In this document: positions 1-10,805 of the stretch, piece by piece
Numbering within the stretch: the first letter of the stretch is position 1
How the letters are laid out: each line of letters starts with the position of its first letter
Assembly (NCBI GenBank): GCA_023375785.1
Contig: SZWC01001551.1
Coordinates: forward strand, 102,829 to 166,828
Origin: Penium margaritaceum
Taxonomy: Eukaryota > Streptophyta > Zygnematophyceae > Desmidiales > Peniaceae
Length of the DNA stretch: 64,000 nucleotides
Direction of reading: 5' to 3'
Program-made: the position numbers and the translations under genes
Notes under the pieces: model-generated
Told to the model about the DNA's origin: nothing
The model's input: the letters and a program-made list of their open reading frames with translations, nothing else
Databases searched by the model: none

Positions 1-327
1 TATGGTATGATATGGTATGGTATGGTATGGTATGGTATGGTATGGAATTGTATGGTATGATATGATATGATATGGTATGATATGGTACTATATGATATGG
101 TATTGTATGGTATGTTATGGTATATTATGGTATGGTATGATATGGTATGGTTTGATTCAGTATGCTATGGTCTGCTATGCTACAGTATAAAATGGCATGG
201 TATGGTATGGTATGGTATGGTATGGTATGGTATGGTATGGTATGATATGGTATGACATGGAATGTTATGGTCTGATATTGTCTGGTATGGCATGGTATGG
301 TATGGTATGGTATGGTATGGTATGGTA
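1..327. repeat. GGTAT pentanucleotide satellite, block 1
   Basis: Tandem GGTAT units (read as TATGGTATGG) with scattered variants such as GATAT and AGTAT. The block starts before the window and is cut at its right edge by a short unrelated segment. Unit length 5 is not a multiple of 3 and neither strand of the pure repeat contains a stop, so it produces long meaningless open frames. Confidence 0.95.
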
Positions 328-744
328 CTATACTGTTTTTTGAATTTGTCCCATTTTCAGAATCGAATTTTGTACTTTTTGTATTCTCCTAAAATCGGGT
401 ACTTTTTAGTTTATAGAGTGGCCGTCCAAAAGGACTTCTCAGGTATTAAAAAAACCTGAATTTACCCGTTGTTTGAATCCCGCAAGTAACGATAGCAAGA
501 ACATGTTGCCAGGTACTCAAACTTCACTTTCGAAAGTTCGAGCTGCGGTCACCGGTGGTCGTGAGATCGAGTGCTAATCTGGGAAGGAGCGTAGTTCGGT
601 CTACATTAATAGCAATGATAGGCAAATTTTGGAGGCTTCTGAAGGAATTTGACTAGTGACTTGCCCAAACCACACAAAAGTTTTTATGGAACGCATGAGC
701 GAGCACAGAATTATTTTTTAGGACGAATGTACTTGACAGTACAT
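328..744. mobile_element. Probable TA-target MITE (M1) inside the satellite
   Basis: About 417 bp of non-satellite sequence interrupts the GGTAT array. The left edge reads TA-CTA-TACTG and then a TTTTTTGAATTTG stretch, and the right edge in reverse complement reads ATG-TACTGT. This is the same TA-3 nt-TACTG layout seen at the ends of M3, M4 and M5. No coding sequence is evident. The edges are diverged and the right-hand TA is not preserved, so family membership is only likely. Confidence 0.4.
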
Positions 745-1402
745 AATGGTATGGCATGGTATGGTATGGTATGGTATGGTATAGTATGGTATAGTATGGC
801 ATGGTATGGTATGGTGTGATACATGATGAGATGGTAGCGTATGACATGGTCTCCTGTGGCATTGCATGATATAGTATAATATGGTATGACATGGTATGGC
901 ATGGTATGGCATGGTATGGTATGATATGTTATCATATGGTATGGTATGGTATAGTATAGTATAGTATTGTATCGCATGGTATGGTATGGTATGATGTGGT
1001 ATGGTGTGGTATGGTGCGGTATGACATGGTATGGTATCGTATGGTATGGTATGGTATGGTATCGTATGGTATGATATGATATAGTATGGTATGGTATGGT
1101 ATGGTATGCTATGGTATGGTATGATTTGGTATGGTATGGTATGATATGATATGGTATGGTATGGTATGGTATGGTATGGTATGGTATGGTATGGTATGAC
1201 ATGGTATGGTGTAAAATGGTATGGTATGGTATGGTATGGTAGGGTATGGTATGGTATATTATGGTATGGTATGGTATGGTATGGTATGGTATGGTGTGGT
1301 ATAGTATGGCATGATATGGTGTGGTATGGTACGGTGTGATATGGTATGGTATGATATGGTATGGTATGGTATGATATAATATGGTATGGTATGAGATAAT
1401 AT
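745..1402. repeat. GGTAT pentanucleotide satellite, block 2
   Basis: Continuation of the GGTAT array after M1, with the same point variants. It ends exactly where the 3' LTR of element E1 begins (TGTTGGATCTGG in reverse orientation). The five bases before that LTR are aatat. The satellite resumes after E1 at 18121 with gatat, which fits a slightly decayed 5-bp target duplication. Confidence 0.95.
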
Positions 1403-2137
1403 TGTTGGATCTGGAGGAGAGAGGGAGCCTTGGAGGAGCAAGCATGTGGGACTCAAAGGACATCAGTTGTGCTGAAGAATGGTTGTTGAATCACTTAAAA
1501 TGATGTACATATAGAGCTAGAGCTTGGACAAGTCAGCCCTCTCACAAGCCATACCACTTAGCCATGGAGGCTAAGGCTCACACACTAGAGTCCAAAATCT
1601 CACACAAGGGAGGAAATCAGCCTAACAATCAGGCTGACCAGTCACACACGACCTAGAGAGCTAGAGAATGCACTCCTGGCACAGTCGTAGTGGTCACATC
1701 ACCCACAAATCCATGGAGAATCGCCATGTCTCCATGGCTAGCATACAAGGATCTCACCTCACCTAAAAAGTAAAGAGAGGTACCTTTCTCCTAGTCTGCA
1801 CAATCTGATAAGGGAATCCTAAGACCAAGGACCTTTTTGGATATTTCTCCCATCAGGTCTTGACCCTGGACCTCTTGCCTTTTTCCTTTCTCAGGCTAAG
1901 GCATGGAGCCATCACCCATGGCCACCCAGATATCGGCGATCTATGATTCCGGAAACTTAAAAAATTCATATCTCCCAATCCGCCTGTTGGATCGACCTCA
2001 AACTTGAACCGTACACAAATTGCCATCTGATCTTTCCAGTGCTGAAGTCAGATGGATGATTGGAGCAGGAATATGGTATCTTCCTAGAATTTGCTCCTGT
2101 GGACCTAAAAATAAGCCGGATGGTTCCTTCTCCAACA
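1403..2137 (-). repeat. E1 3' LTR
   Basis: A 735-bp LTR in reverse orientation, beginning TGTTGGATCTGG and ending CTTCTCCAACA. The internal side is followed by a polypyrimidine stretch (the polypurine tract in reverse) and then the C-terminal RNase H remnant. Its length matches the other full LTRs of the family. Confidence 0.9.
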
Positions 2138-3845
2138 ATCTTGTACTTTGCTGTAGTCAGAGTGGGCTGAGTCCACATACCTTCATGCAGAACTGCTGCT
2201 TCTCACGAGTCACTGTCTTGGTGCAAAAATCAGCGACTTGCTTGCAGGTTGGAGTGAACTCCAGCTTGATAGTACCGTCCTGTACCATGTGCCTGATGAA
2301 GGGATAGGCGATGTCAATGTGCTTGGTGCGAGCATGGTGCTCGGGATTCTTGGCAAGTACATATGCGCTCTGGTTGTCGACGTGCATGGGAACTGGAACT
2401 GCTGCACTTCCACTCATATCTGCCATGAGACGATGGAGTCAAAATGCGACCTTGGCTCCAAAGCTGAAAGAGACATACTCAGCTCCTGTGCTTGAGGTGG
2501 CAACGACCACCTGCCGCTTGCTGCACCAGCTGATGGCACCTCCATTCATGAGAAACACATGATTAGAGATGGACTTGCCGTTCTCAGGGTTTGAAGCCCA
2601 ATCTGCGTCTGTGTAGCCGATGATGCTGTTGTCGGTGCCATTGTAGGTGATGCCGACGTTGATGGTTCCAGCAATGTAGCGGAAGATCCGCTTCACTGCC
2701 TACTGGTGCTCAGGGCCAGGATTAGCCATGTGCTGGCTCACTGCACTTAAAGCCTGTGCAAGGTCCAGCGTGGTTGCCATCATCAGGTACATGAGACTGC
2801 CGACGGTGCTCTGGTACTTCTGCCGCTCATGTGTATCTACTTCTCCATTGAAGCTAACGAGATACTGCCGCATCTCCAGCGGTGTGCCGATGGGTTTAGT
2901 CTCTGCCATGCCGAACCGCTGCAAGACATCTTGGATGTAGCGGCTCTGCTAAAGCAAGAGAGAACGTGATTTGCGGTCACGCGTGATCTGGATACCGTGG
3001 AACTATGATGCCTCCCCAAGATCAGACATCTGGAAGCTGTCTTGCATGGCCTCCTTGAACTCCTCCAGTGCAGACATGCTGTTGGAAAGGAGGAGCATGT
3101 CATCTTCATAGATATTGATGATGAGGATCTCATGCTCATGCTCACACATTGTAGTCACACTTGCTGCGCTCAAACCCCATGCACTACAGCGCCGCATGCA
3201 ACTTCTAGTTCCAAGCACACGACCCTTGCTTGAGGTCGTACAGCGACTTTTGCAACTTGCAAACCAGGTGTTCTTCGCCATCCATGACGAACCTCTGTGG
3301 CTAATCCATGTAGATCTCCTCCTCCAAGTCACCGTTCAAGAATGCTGTCTTGACATCCATATGGTGAATCTCGAAGTCCTCAGCTACTGCATAAGAAAGG
3401 AGCGTGCGCAGAGAGGCAAACTTTGCAATAGAAGCAAAGGTTTCTGTGTAGTCGATGCCTTCCTGCTACGCGTAGCCCTTGGCGACCAACCTTGCCTTGT
3501 ATTTTTCGAGGTTGCCATCTGCTCCCCGCTTCTTCTTGAAACACCCATGTGCAATTGATCACCTTGCGTCCAAGTGAACGCTCAGTCAGTTCCCATGTGC
3601 CGTTGTCCACATGCGACTGTATCTCTTATTGCCCGGCCTCCACCCAATCTGCTACATTAGGTGCAGCCATGGCCTCCTTGTATGACGCCGGCTCATCTGA
3701 ATCTGCTGCAACTGCGACGTACATGTGCTCTGGGTTTTGCAGCATCGAGAAATGGCCACGCTTACCAGGCTTGTAGCACACCCTAAGAGAATACCTGCGA
3801 CCTGGTACTGGAGCATTGGCGGGCAGCTGGCGCGGTCCTGCTGGC

Positions 3846-3850
3846 ACAAC
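3846..3850. repeat. Target site duplication ACAAC, left copy
   Basis: ACAAC in the linker region of E1, immediately before the LTR edge of E2 at 3851. The matching ACAAC is at 14200-14204, immediately after the far LTR edge (CCCAACA). Continuous copies of the family carry ACAAC once at this position. Confidence 0.85.
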
Positions 3851-3914
3851 TGTTTGATTTGGAGGAGAGAGGGAGCCTTGGAGCAGCGAGCATGTGGGAC
3901 TGAAAGGGCATCAC

Positions 3915-4653
3915 TGTTGGGAAAAGGAGCCATACGGCTTGATTTCAGGTCCATAGGAGCAAGTTCCAGAAAACTTCCAGATGCCTGCTCCGATCTTCGA
4001 TCCGTCATCATTATTGGTAAGATCATAGGGCAAAGAATCTACACTCCAAGTTTCAAGCCGATCCAACGGTCGGAACGGGAGATATGAATTTTCGAAGTTT
4101 CAGGGGTCATGGACCGCCGATGTCTAGGTGGCCATGGGTGATGGCTCCATGCCTTAGCCAGAGAAAAGAAAAAGGCAAGAGGTCCAGGGTCAAGAACTGA
4201 TGGGAGAAATATCCAAAAAGGACCTTGGTCTTAGGATTGCCTTGTCAGAGTATGCTGACTAGGATAAAGATACCTCTCCTTACTTTTTAGGTGAGGTGAG
4301 ATCCTTGTGTGCTAGCCATGGACACATGGCAATTCTCCATGGGTTTGTGGGTGAAGTGACCATTAAGAGTGTGCCATGAGAGCATTCTCTAGCTCTCTAG
4401 GTCGTGTGTGACTGGTCGGCTTGATTGTTAGGCTGATTTCCTCCCTTGTGTGAGATTGTGGACTCTAGTGTGTGAGCCTTAGCCTCCATGGCTAAGTGGT
4501 GTGGCTTGTGAGAGGGCTGACTTGCCCGAGCTATAGCTCTATATGTACTTTATCATTTTGAGCTATTCAAAAACCATTCTCCAGCACAAGTGATGCCCTT
4601 TCTTTCCCACATGCTCGCTGCTCCAAGGCTCCCTCTGTCCCCCACATCCAACA
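3915..4653 (+). repeat. E3 5' LTR
   Basis: A 739-bp LTR from TGTTGGGAAAAGG to ACATCCAACA, followed two bases later by the tRNA-Met primer binding site TGGTATCAGAGC (4656-4667). The position of the primer site fixes the LTR end. Confidence 0.9.
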
Positions 4654-7600
4654 TTTGGTATCAGAGCCAGACTCTGCCAGATTCAGACAGCACAGGCCGT
4701 CACTTTGAGAGTGACGGATTAGGGTCAAACCTTGACTGAATTTTACAATCGACCACATGATCTTCAACTTTGTGAGAGAAGCTTTCCAACGAGCCCACGA
4801 TGGCGAAGATCCAACAGTCGGATTAAGAGTTATGCTTAAAACGAGGTCGGCCAGGGCTACACTCTTCTCTACGAGTAAGACTGTCCCCTTGTGATGACCA
4901 TAACTCTCTTGTTTCTTTGTCAAATTTAAAAAGTGGCACATGCAAATTGTAGAATTTTTCATAATCTTTCCATTGGTGCAAAACTATTTGCATTCCATTG
5001 ATTCATTTGGGAGAAACGCCGTTTACAAGCTGGCTGGTCTGAATTGGAGTAGGAGCAGAAGCATACCCTGTTTTCAAGAGGGCATATCTTTAAAAATCCC
5101 CTGTTCATGACCCTGTTTTATTGGCCGGTCTGAAAGATTTTTAGCTGAATTTTCCAGTGGTGGTCTCCATTTTTCCAAATTCACAGCCTGCTGGCATCTA
5201 CAGTCCATTTTCTGTCAGAAAGATTTCTGGCAGAAGCAGCAACAGAAGCAACGGTAGCGCCGCCATCCAAGGGCAGCGCTGAGCATCACCAAGGCTCAAA
5301 ATGGCAGCAGCTGGCGTTGTCACAGCAGCCCAGCCTTTGGAGAGGCTGGAGGGACGCGCCAACTTCACGTTTTGGAAGATCCGTTCCCGCCTCCTTTTGG
5401 AGGAGAGGAGCTTGTGGGAGGTGGTGAGCGGCGACGAGCCGGCTCCAGTTCCACAGACAGAATGAATCACCGTAGTGCAGGTGGTGGCAAGGAAGACGCC
5501 GCAAAAGGGTGCAGCTGATACAGGTTCTTCTGCAGCTGTACCAGCGGCTTATGAGGAATGGAAGAAGAAGAACAGGCAGGCCTACAGGTTGCTTGTCAAC
5601 ACCATCTCCAACCCGCATCTTCAGTACGTGAGTGACAAGGCTACTGCAAAGGAGGGGTGGGACACGTTGTACAGATATATGAGAGCAAGGATCCTGCATT
5701 CCTCATGCTTTTGGAGGAAAAGATGATGGCGCTGAAAATGCAGGGTGGTGAAGGGATGGAAGCGTACCTGGACAGGACAAAGGAACTGGCGAAGCAGCTG
5801 AGAGCGGCCGGCAACCCTGTGGAAGAGATGCACTTCATCCTCCTCTTGCTGAGGGGACTCCCAACCAGCTACGACACGGTGCGAGAGACGTTGGAGTACC
5901 AGCCAACTCTCGACCTCGACTTCATCTGTACACACCTGGTGCAGGTGGAATTGCGTTGCAATGCAGCAAAACGCAATGGCGGCGGCAGCGGTGAAGTAGC
6001 TTTTGTGGCCACGAGCTGACGCAACTAGTTACAGCAGTAGTCTGGGCATCAAAGAGGCAAAAAGAAAGGCAAATGCCACTACTGCCAGAAAGAGCGACAC
6101 TACAAAAAGGAGTGTTTCAAGCGCAAGAGGGACCAGAAAGAGAAGCACCAGAAGCACTCATTGCAGTAGCAGCAGCAAAAGCAGCAACAGCAGCAGCAGA
6201 AGTCACAACAGCGTCAGCAGCAGCAAAACCAGGCTGGTCTGCACCACTTTGGCAACATGAATGTGGCCAAGGAGGTGCGTGACCGTCTCTTCATGGCGAA
6301 GTCTGATATGTCGCAGGTGGAGAAGGCGGATCTCGCATGGTACAAGGGCTCAGGGTGTACGAAGAGCCTCACACGTCACAATGAGTTGTTTACGCAGCTG
6401 CTGTCCATCCCTCCCTGTCCTATCGCTATGGGTGATGATCGGGTGGTGTATGCTCAGGAGATTGGGATTGTGGAGATGTGGTTGGAGACCCCACGTGGAA
6501 TTGAAGTGGGAGTGTTCTATGGCGTGCTGTATGTACCTGATGCTGCATTCAAACACAGGACTGCGCGTCGTCTTCGATGATGACTATGGCTACATCCTCA
6601 ACAAGGATACAGGAGAGGAGTTGGCCAGGTCGGTGAAGGAGGGCGACATGTACCGCCTGTTGGGGCAACCAAGATCCCGCGTGAGCAGAGTCTTGTAGCA
6701 GTGGTGCAGGCGACAGATGGCAAGATCTGGCATGCGCGCTACGGCCACATCGGCATGCGCGCCTTGCAGTAGCTTCAAGCAAAGCAAATGGTACGTGAAC
6801 TGCCTACCATCTATAACTTTGAGTAGCAGTTGTGCATCGGCTGTTTGGAGGGGAAGCAGTACCGGGAGGCGTTCTCTGGAGCAGGGGAGCATGCAAAAGA
6901 GGTGTTGAAGCTGGTCCACACGGACTTGTGCGGACTGATGCAAACCAAGAGCTTTGGAGGCTCTAGGTAATTCTTTTCCTTCATTGATGATTTCAGCCGT
7001 TACACTGCTGTGTACTTCCTTCCTTCCAAGGACCAGTGCTTTGACAGGTTCAAGGAGTTCAAGGCCATGGTGGAGAACCAGACTGGCAAGAAGATCAAGG
7101 CACTACGCAACGATCGCAGTGGAGAGTACCTGAGCAAGGAGTTCTACGACTACCTCGCAGCAGCTGGCATCTAGGCGTAGCGTACCGCGCCGTACTCGCC
7201 GCAGCAGAATGGTGTAGCAGAACGCGCCAACCGTACCATTGTGGAGTCGGCGCGCTCCATGCTACACGCGACTCGGCTGACCTACGACTTGTGGGCTGAA
7301 GCCGTGAGCATTGCGGTCTACATCAAGAACCGCAGTCCAACTAGGGCGCTAGAGCAGATGACGCCGTACGAGGCATGGATCGGCAAGAAACCGAGTGTGG
7401 GTCATGTCCAAGCATTTGGCAGCCTGGCGCACGTGCACGTGCCCAAGGAGAAGCGGCAGAAATGGGACGCAAAGAGTGCGCAAATACTGATGATTGGCTA
7501 CGACGTGGCGAGTAAGGCCTATCGCCTCTACAAGAGGGAACAGGCCACGTCATCATCTCCAGGGATGTCGTCTTCAACGAGAGCAACGTCATCAGCACCA

Positions 7601-8130
7601 ACATTGTCTATGAAGAGGTAGCCGAACCAGCAGCTGACGAGACAGTGGGATCAGAAATCCTTCCTGACCCAGTCTCTACCCATCTTTCCTCCATTGTGAC
7701 AGTAGGAGAACCACTCTACTCTCCCATGTCTGATGCAGTAGATACAGCACCCTCATCGGCAGAAGCAGAGGAGGGAGAAGTAGCACCACGAGCAGCAGCA
7801 GTTGTGCCGGCAGCACCGCGCCAACCGCCCGCTAATGCTTCAGCACCAGGTCACAGGTACCCTCTTAGGGTACGTTACAAGCCTGGTGAGCGCGGCCATT
7901 TTTGGATGCTGTAGAAACCAAAACAGATGAACGTCGCAGTTGCAGTAGATTCAGATGAGCCAACGTCATACAAGGAGGTCATGGCTACACCAGATGCAGC
8001 AGATTGGGCGCAAGCCGTACAGCAGGAGATACAGTTACTGTAGGACAACGGTACGTGGGAGCTGACTGAGCGTCCACCTGGACGTAAGGTGATTAAGTGC
8101 AAGTGGGTGTTCAAGAAGAAGCGGGGAGCT
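3915..8130 (+). mobile_element. Ty1/copia element E3, 3' part missing (fossil)
   Basis: Plus-strand copy inserted in the 3' LTR of E2; the five bases before it are ATCAC. Parts: 5' LTR 3915-4653; primer binding site TGGTATCAGAGC at 4656-4667; leader to 5300; gag from 5301, with a CCHC knuckle near 6073-6120 and a CAG-rich stretch near 6160-6235; protease about 6257-6420; integrase about 6720-7620; linker to 7915; start of reverse transcriptase 7921-8130. There it meets reverse-oriented E2 sequence head to head at a shared GCTGA. No 3' LTR remains. Roughly ten or more breaks. Confidence 0.85.
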
Positions 8131-8499
8131 GAGAGAGACGTACTCAGCTTCTGTGCTCGAGATGGCCACGACCACCTGTCGCTTGCTGCACAAGTTAATG
8201 GCACCTCCATTCATGAGAAACACATGTCCTAAGATGGACTTGCGGGTCTCAGGATTTGCTATTGTCGTTGTCGTTGTAGGTGATGCCGACGTTGATGGTT
8301 CCAGCAAGGTAGCGGAAGATCCGCTTCACTACCTTCTGGTGCTCCGGTCCGGGATTAGCCATGTGCTCGCTCACACCGCTCACAGCTTGTGCGAGGTCCG
8401 GCGTGGTTGCCACCATCAGGTACATAAGACTGCCGACGGCGCTCTGGTACTTCTCCCGCTCAACTGCATCTGCTTCTCCACTGAAGCTCACGAGGTACT

Positions 8500-9355
8500 T
8501 GTTGGATCTGGAGGAGAGAGGGAGCCTTGGAGCAGCGAGCACGTGGGACTGAAAAGGGCATCACTTGTGCTGAAGAATGGTTGTTCAATCACTCAAAATG
8601 ATGGAGTACATATAGAGCTAGAGCTTGGGCAAGTCAGCCCTCTCACAAGCCACGCCACTTAGCCATGGAGGCTAAGGCTCACACACTAGAGTCCATAATT
8701 TCACACAAGAGAGGAAATCAGCCTAGCAATCAGGCTGGCCACTCAGATACGACCTAGAGAGCTAGGAAATGCTCTCATGGCACACTCCTAGTGGTCACAT
8801 AACCCACAATCCCATGGAGAATCGACATGTGTCCATGGCTAGCACACAAGGATCTCACCTCACCTAAAAAGCAAGGAGAGGTACCTTTATCCTAGTCAGC
8901 ACACTCTGACAAGGCAATCCTAAGACCAAGGACCTTTTTGGATATTTCTCCCATCAGGTCTTGACCCTGGACCTCTTGCCTTTTTTCTTTTCTCAGGCTA
9001 AGGCATGGAGCCATCGCCCATGGCTACCCAGACATCGGCGGTCCATCCCCCCCGAAACTTTGAAAATTCATATCTCCCAATCCGACTGTTGGATCGGCCT
9101 GAAATTTGGACCGTATATAATTTGCCAGCTAATGTTTCCAATGGTGAAGACGGATCGACGATCAGAGCAGCATCTGGAAGTGCTCCTGCATGGCCTCCTT
9201 GAACTCCTACAGTGCAGACATGCTGTTGGAAAGGATAAGCATGTCATCCACATCGACAATGATGATGAGGATCTCATGCTCATGATGATGAGGATCTCAT
9301 GCTCATACTTGCTCCTGTGGACCTGAAACTGAGCCGGATGGCTCCTTTCCCAACA
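8500..9355 (-). mobile_element. Solo LTR E4 inserted in E2
   Basis: A single LTR in reverse orientation (TGTTGGATCTGG to TTTCCCAACA) with no internal region attached, flanked by GTACT at 8495-8499 and 9356-9360. The flanking DNA is reverse transcriptase coding sequence of E2 that reads on across the insertion. It is about 120 bp longer than a normal LTR because bases about 9181-9306 are a patch of reverse transcriptase sequence matching 9533-9634. A solo LTR with a target duplication is the usual product of LTR-LTR recombination after a full insertion. Confidence 0.8.
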
Positions 9356-10318
9356 GTACTGCCGTGTGTCCAGCGGCGTGCCGATGGGTTTGGCCTCTGC
9401 CATGCGGAACCGCTGCAGGACGTCCTTCATGTTGCGACTCTGTTCTAGCGAGAGAGAGAGCGTCATTTGCGGTCACGCGTGATCTGGATGCCGAGGAAGT
9501 ATGACGCCTCCCCAAGATCAGACATCTGGAAGCGCTCCTGCATGGCCTCCTTGAACTCCTACAGTGCAGACATGCTGTTGGAAAGGATAAGCATGTCATC
9601 CACATCGACAATGATGATGAGGATCTCATGCTCATGCTGCCAGCGATACACACCGTAGTCAACTTCTGGTTCCAAGCACGCGATGCTTGCTTGAGGCCGT
9701 ACAGCGACTTCTGCAGCTTGCAAACCAAGTGCTCCTGGCCATCCATGATGAGCCGCTCCGGCTGCTCCATGTAGATGTCCTTCTCCAAGTCACTATTCAA
9801 GAATGCCGTCTTGACATCCATGTGGTGAACCTCGAAGTCCTCAGCTGTTGCATAAGAGAGGAGCGTGCGCACTGAGGCAAACTTTGCAACAGGGGAAAAC
9901 GTTTATGTGTAGTCGATGCCCTCCTGCTGCGAGTAGCCCTTGGTGACCAGCCTCGCCTTGTACTTTTCCAGGTTCCTATCTGTTCCCCGCTTCTTCTTGA
10001 ACACCCACTTGCACTTGATAACCTTACGTCCAGGTGGACGCTCAGTCAGCTCCCACATGCCGTTGTCCTATTGCGACTGTATCTCCTGATGCACGGCTTG
10101 CGTCCAATGTGCTGCATCATGTGCAACCATGGCCTCCTTGTATGATGTTGGCTCATCTGAATCTGCTGCAACTGCGACGTTCATCTATTCTGGTTTCTGC
10201 AGCATCCAGAAATGGCCGCGCTCACCGGGCTTATAACGCACTCTAAGAGGGTACCTCCGACCTAGTGCTGGAGCGTTAGTAGGCAACTGGCACGGTGCTG
10301 CTAGCACAACTGCTGCTG

Positions 10319-10805
10319 CTGGTGGTGCTACATCTCCCTCCTCTGCTTTTGCCGATGAGGCTGCTATATCTGCTGCATCAGACATGGGAGAGTAGAGTGA
10401 TTTTCCCACTGTCACAGTAGAGGAAGGATCGGGAGAGACTAGGTCAGGAAGGATTTCTGCTCCCACTGTCTCGTCAGCTGCTGGTTCTGCTGCCTCTTCA
10501 CAGACAATGTTGGTGCCGATGACGTTGCTCTCGTTGAAGACGACATCCCTGGAGATGATGANCTGGTGGTGCTACATCTCCCTCCTCTGCTTTTGCCGAT
10601 GAGGCTGCTATATCTGCTGCATCAGACATGGGAGAGTAGAGTGATTTTCCCACTGTCACAGTAGAGGAAGGATCGGGAGAGACTAGGTCAGGAAGGATTT
10701 CTGCTCCCACTGTCTCGTCAGCTGCTGGTTCTGCTGCCTCTTCACAGACAATGTTGGTGCCGATGACGTTATTCCCGTTGAAGACGACATCTCTGGAGAT
10801 GATGA
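10319..10805. other. Assembly junction: single N between duplicated ends
   Basis: A single N at 10562 separates 10319-10561 from 10563-10805, two near-copies of the same 243 bp of E2 linker sequence with a few mismatches. The pattern of one N and an exact re-entry into the same sequence recurs at every other gap in the window, so this is probably an unmerged contig overlap rather than a real tandem duplication. Confidence 0.8.

Noticed and set aside
711-1463. Long minus-strand open frame with YHTIP repeats (and similar frames in 17928-22238)
   Set aside because: It is a translation of the GGTAT satellite, which has no stop codon in any frame. No start context, domain or composition of a real gene.
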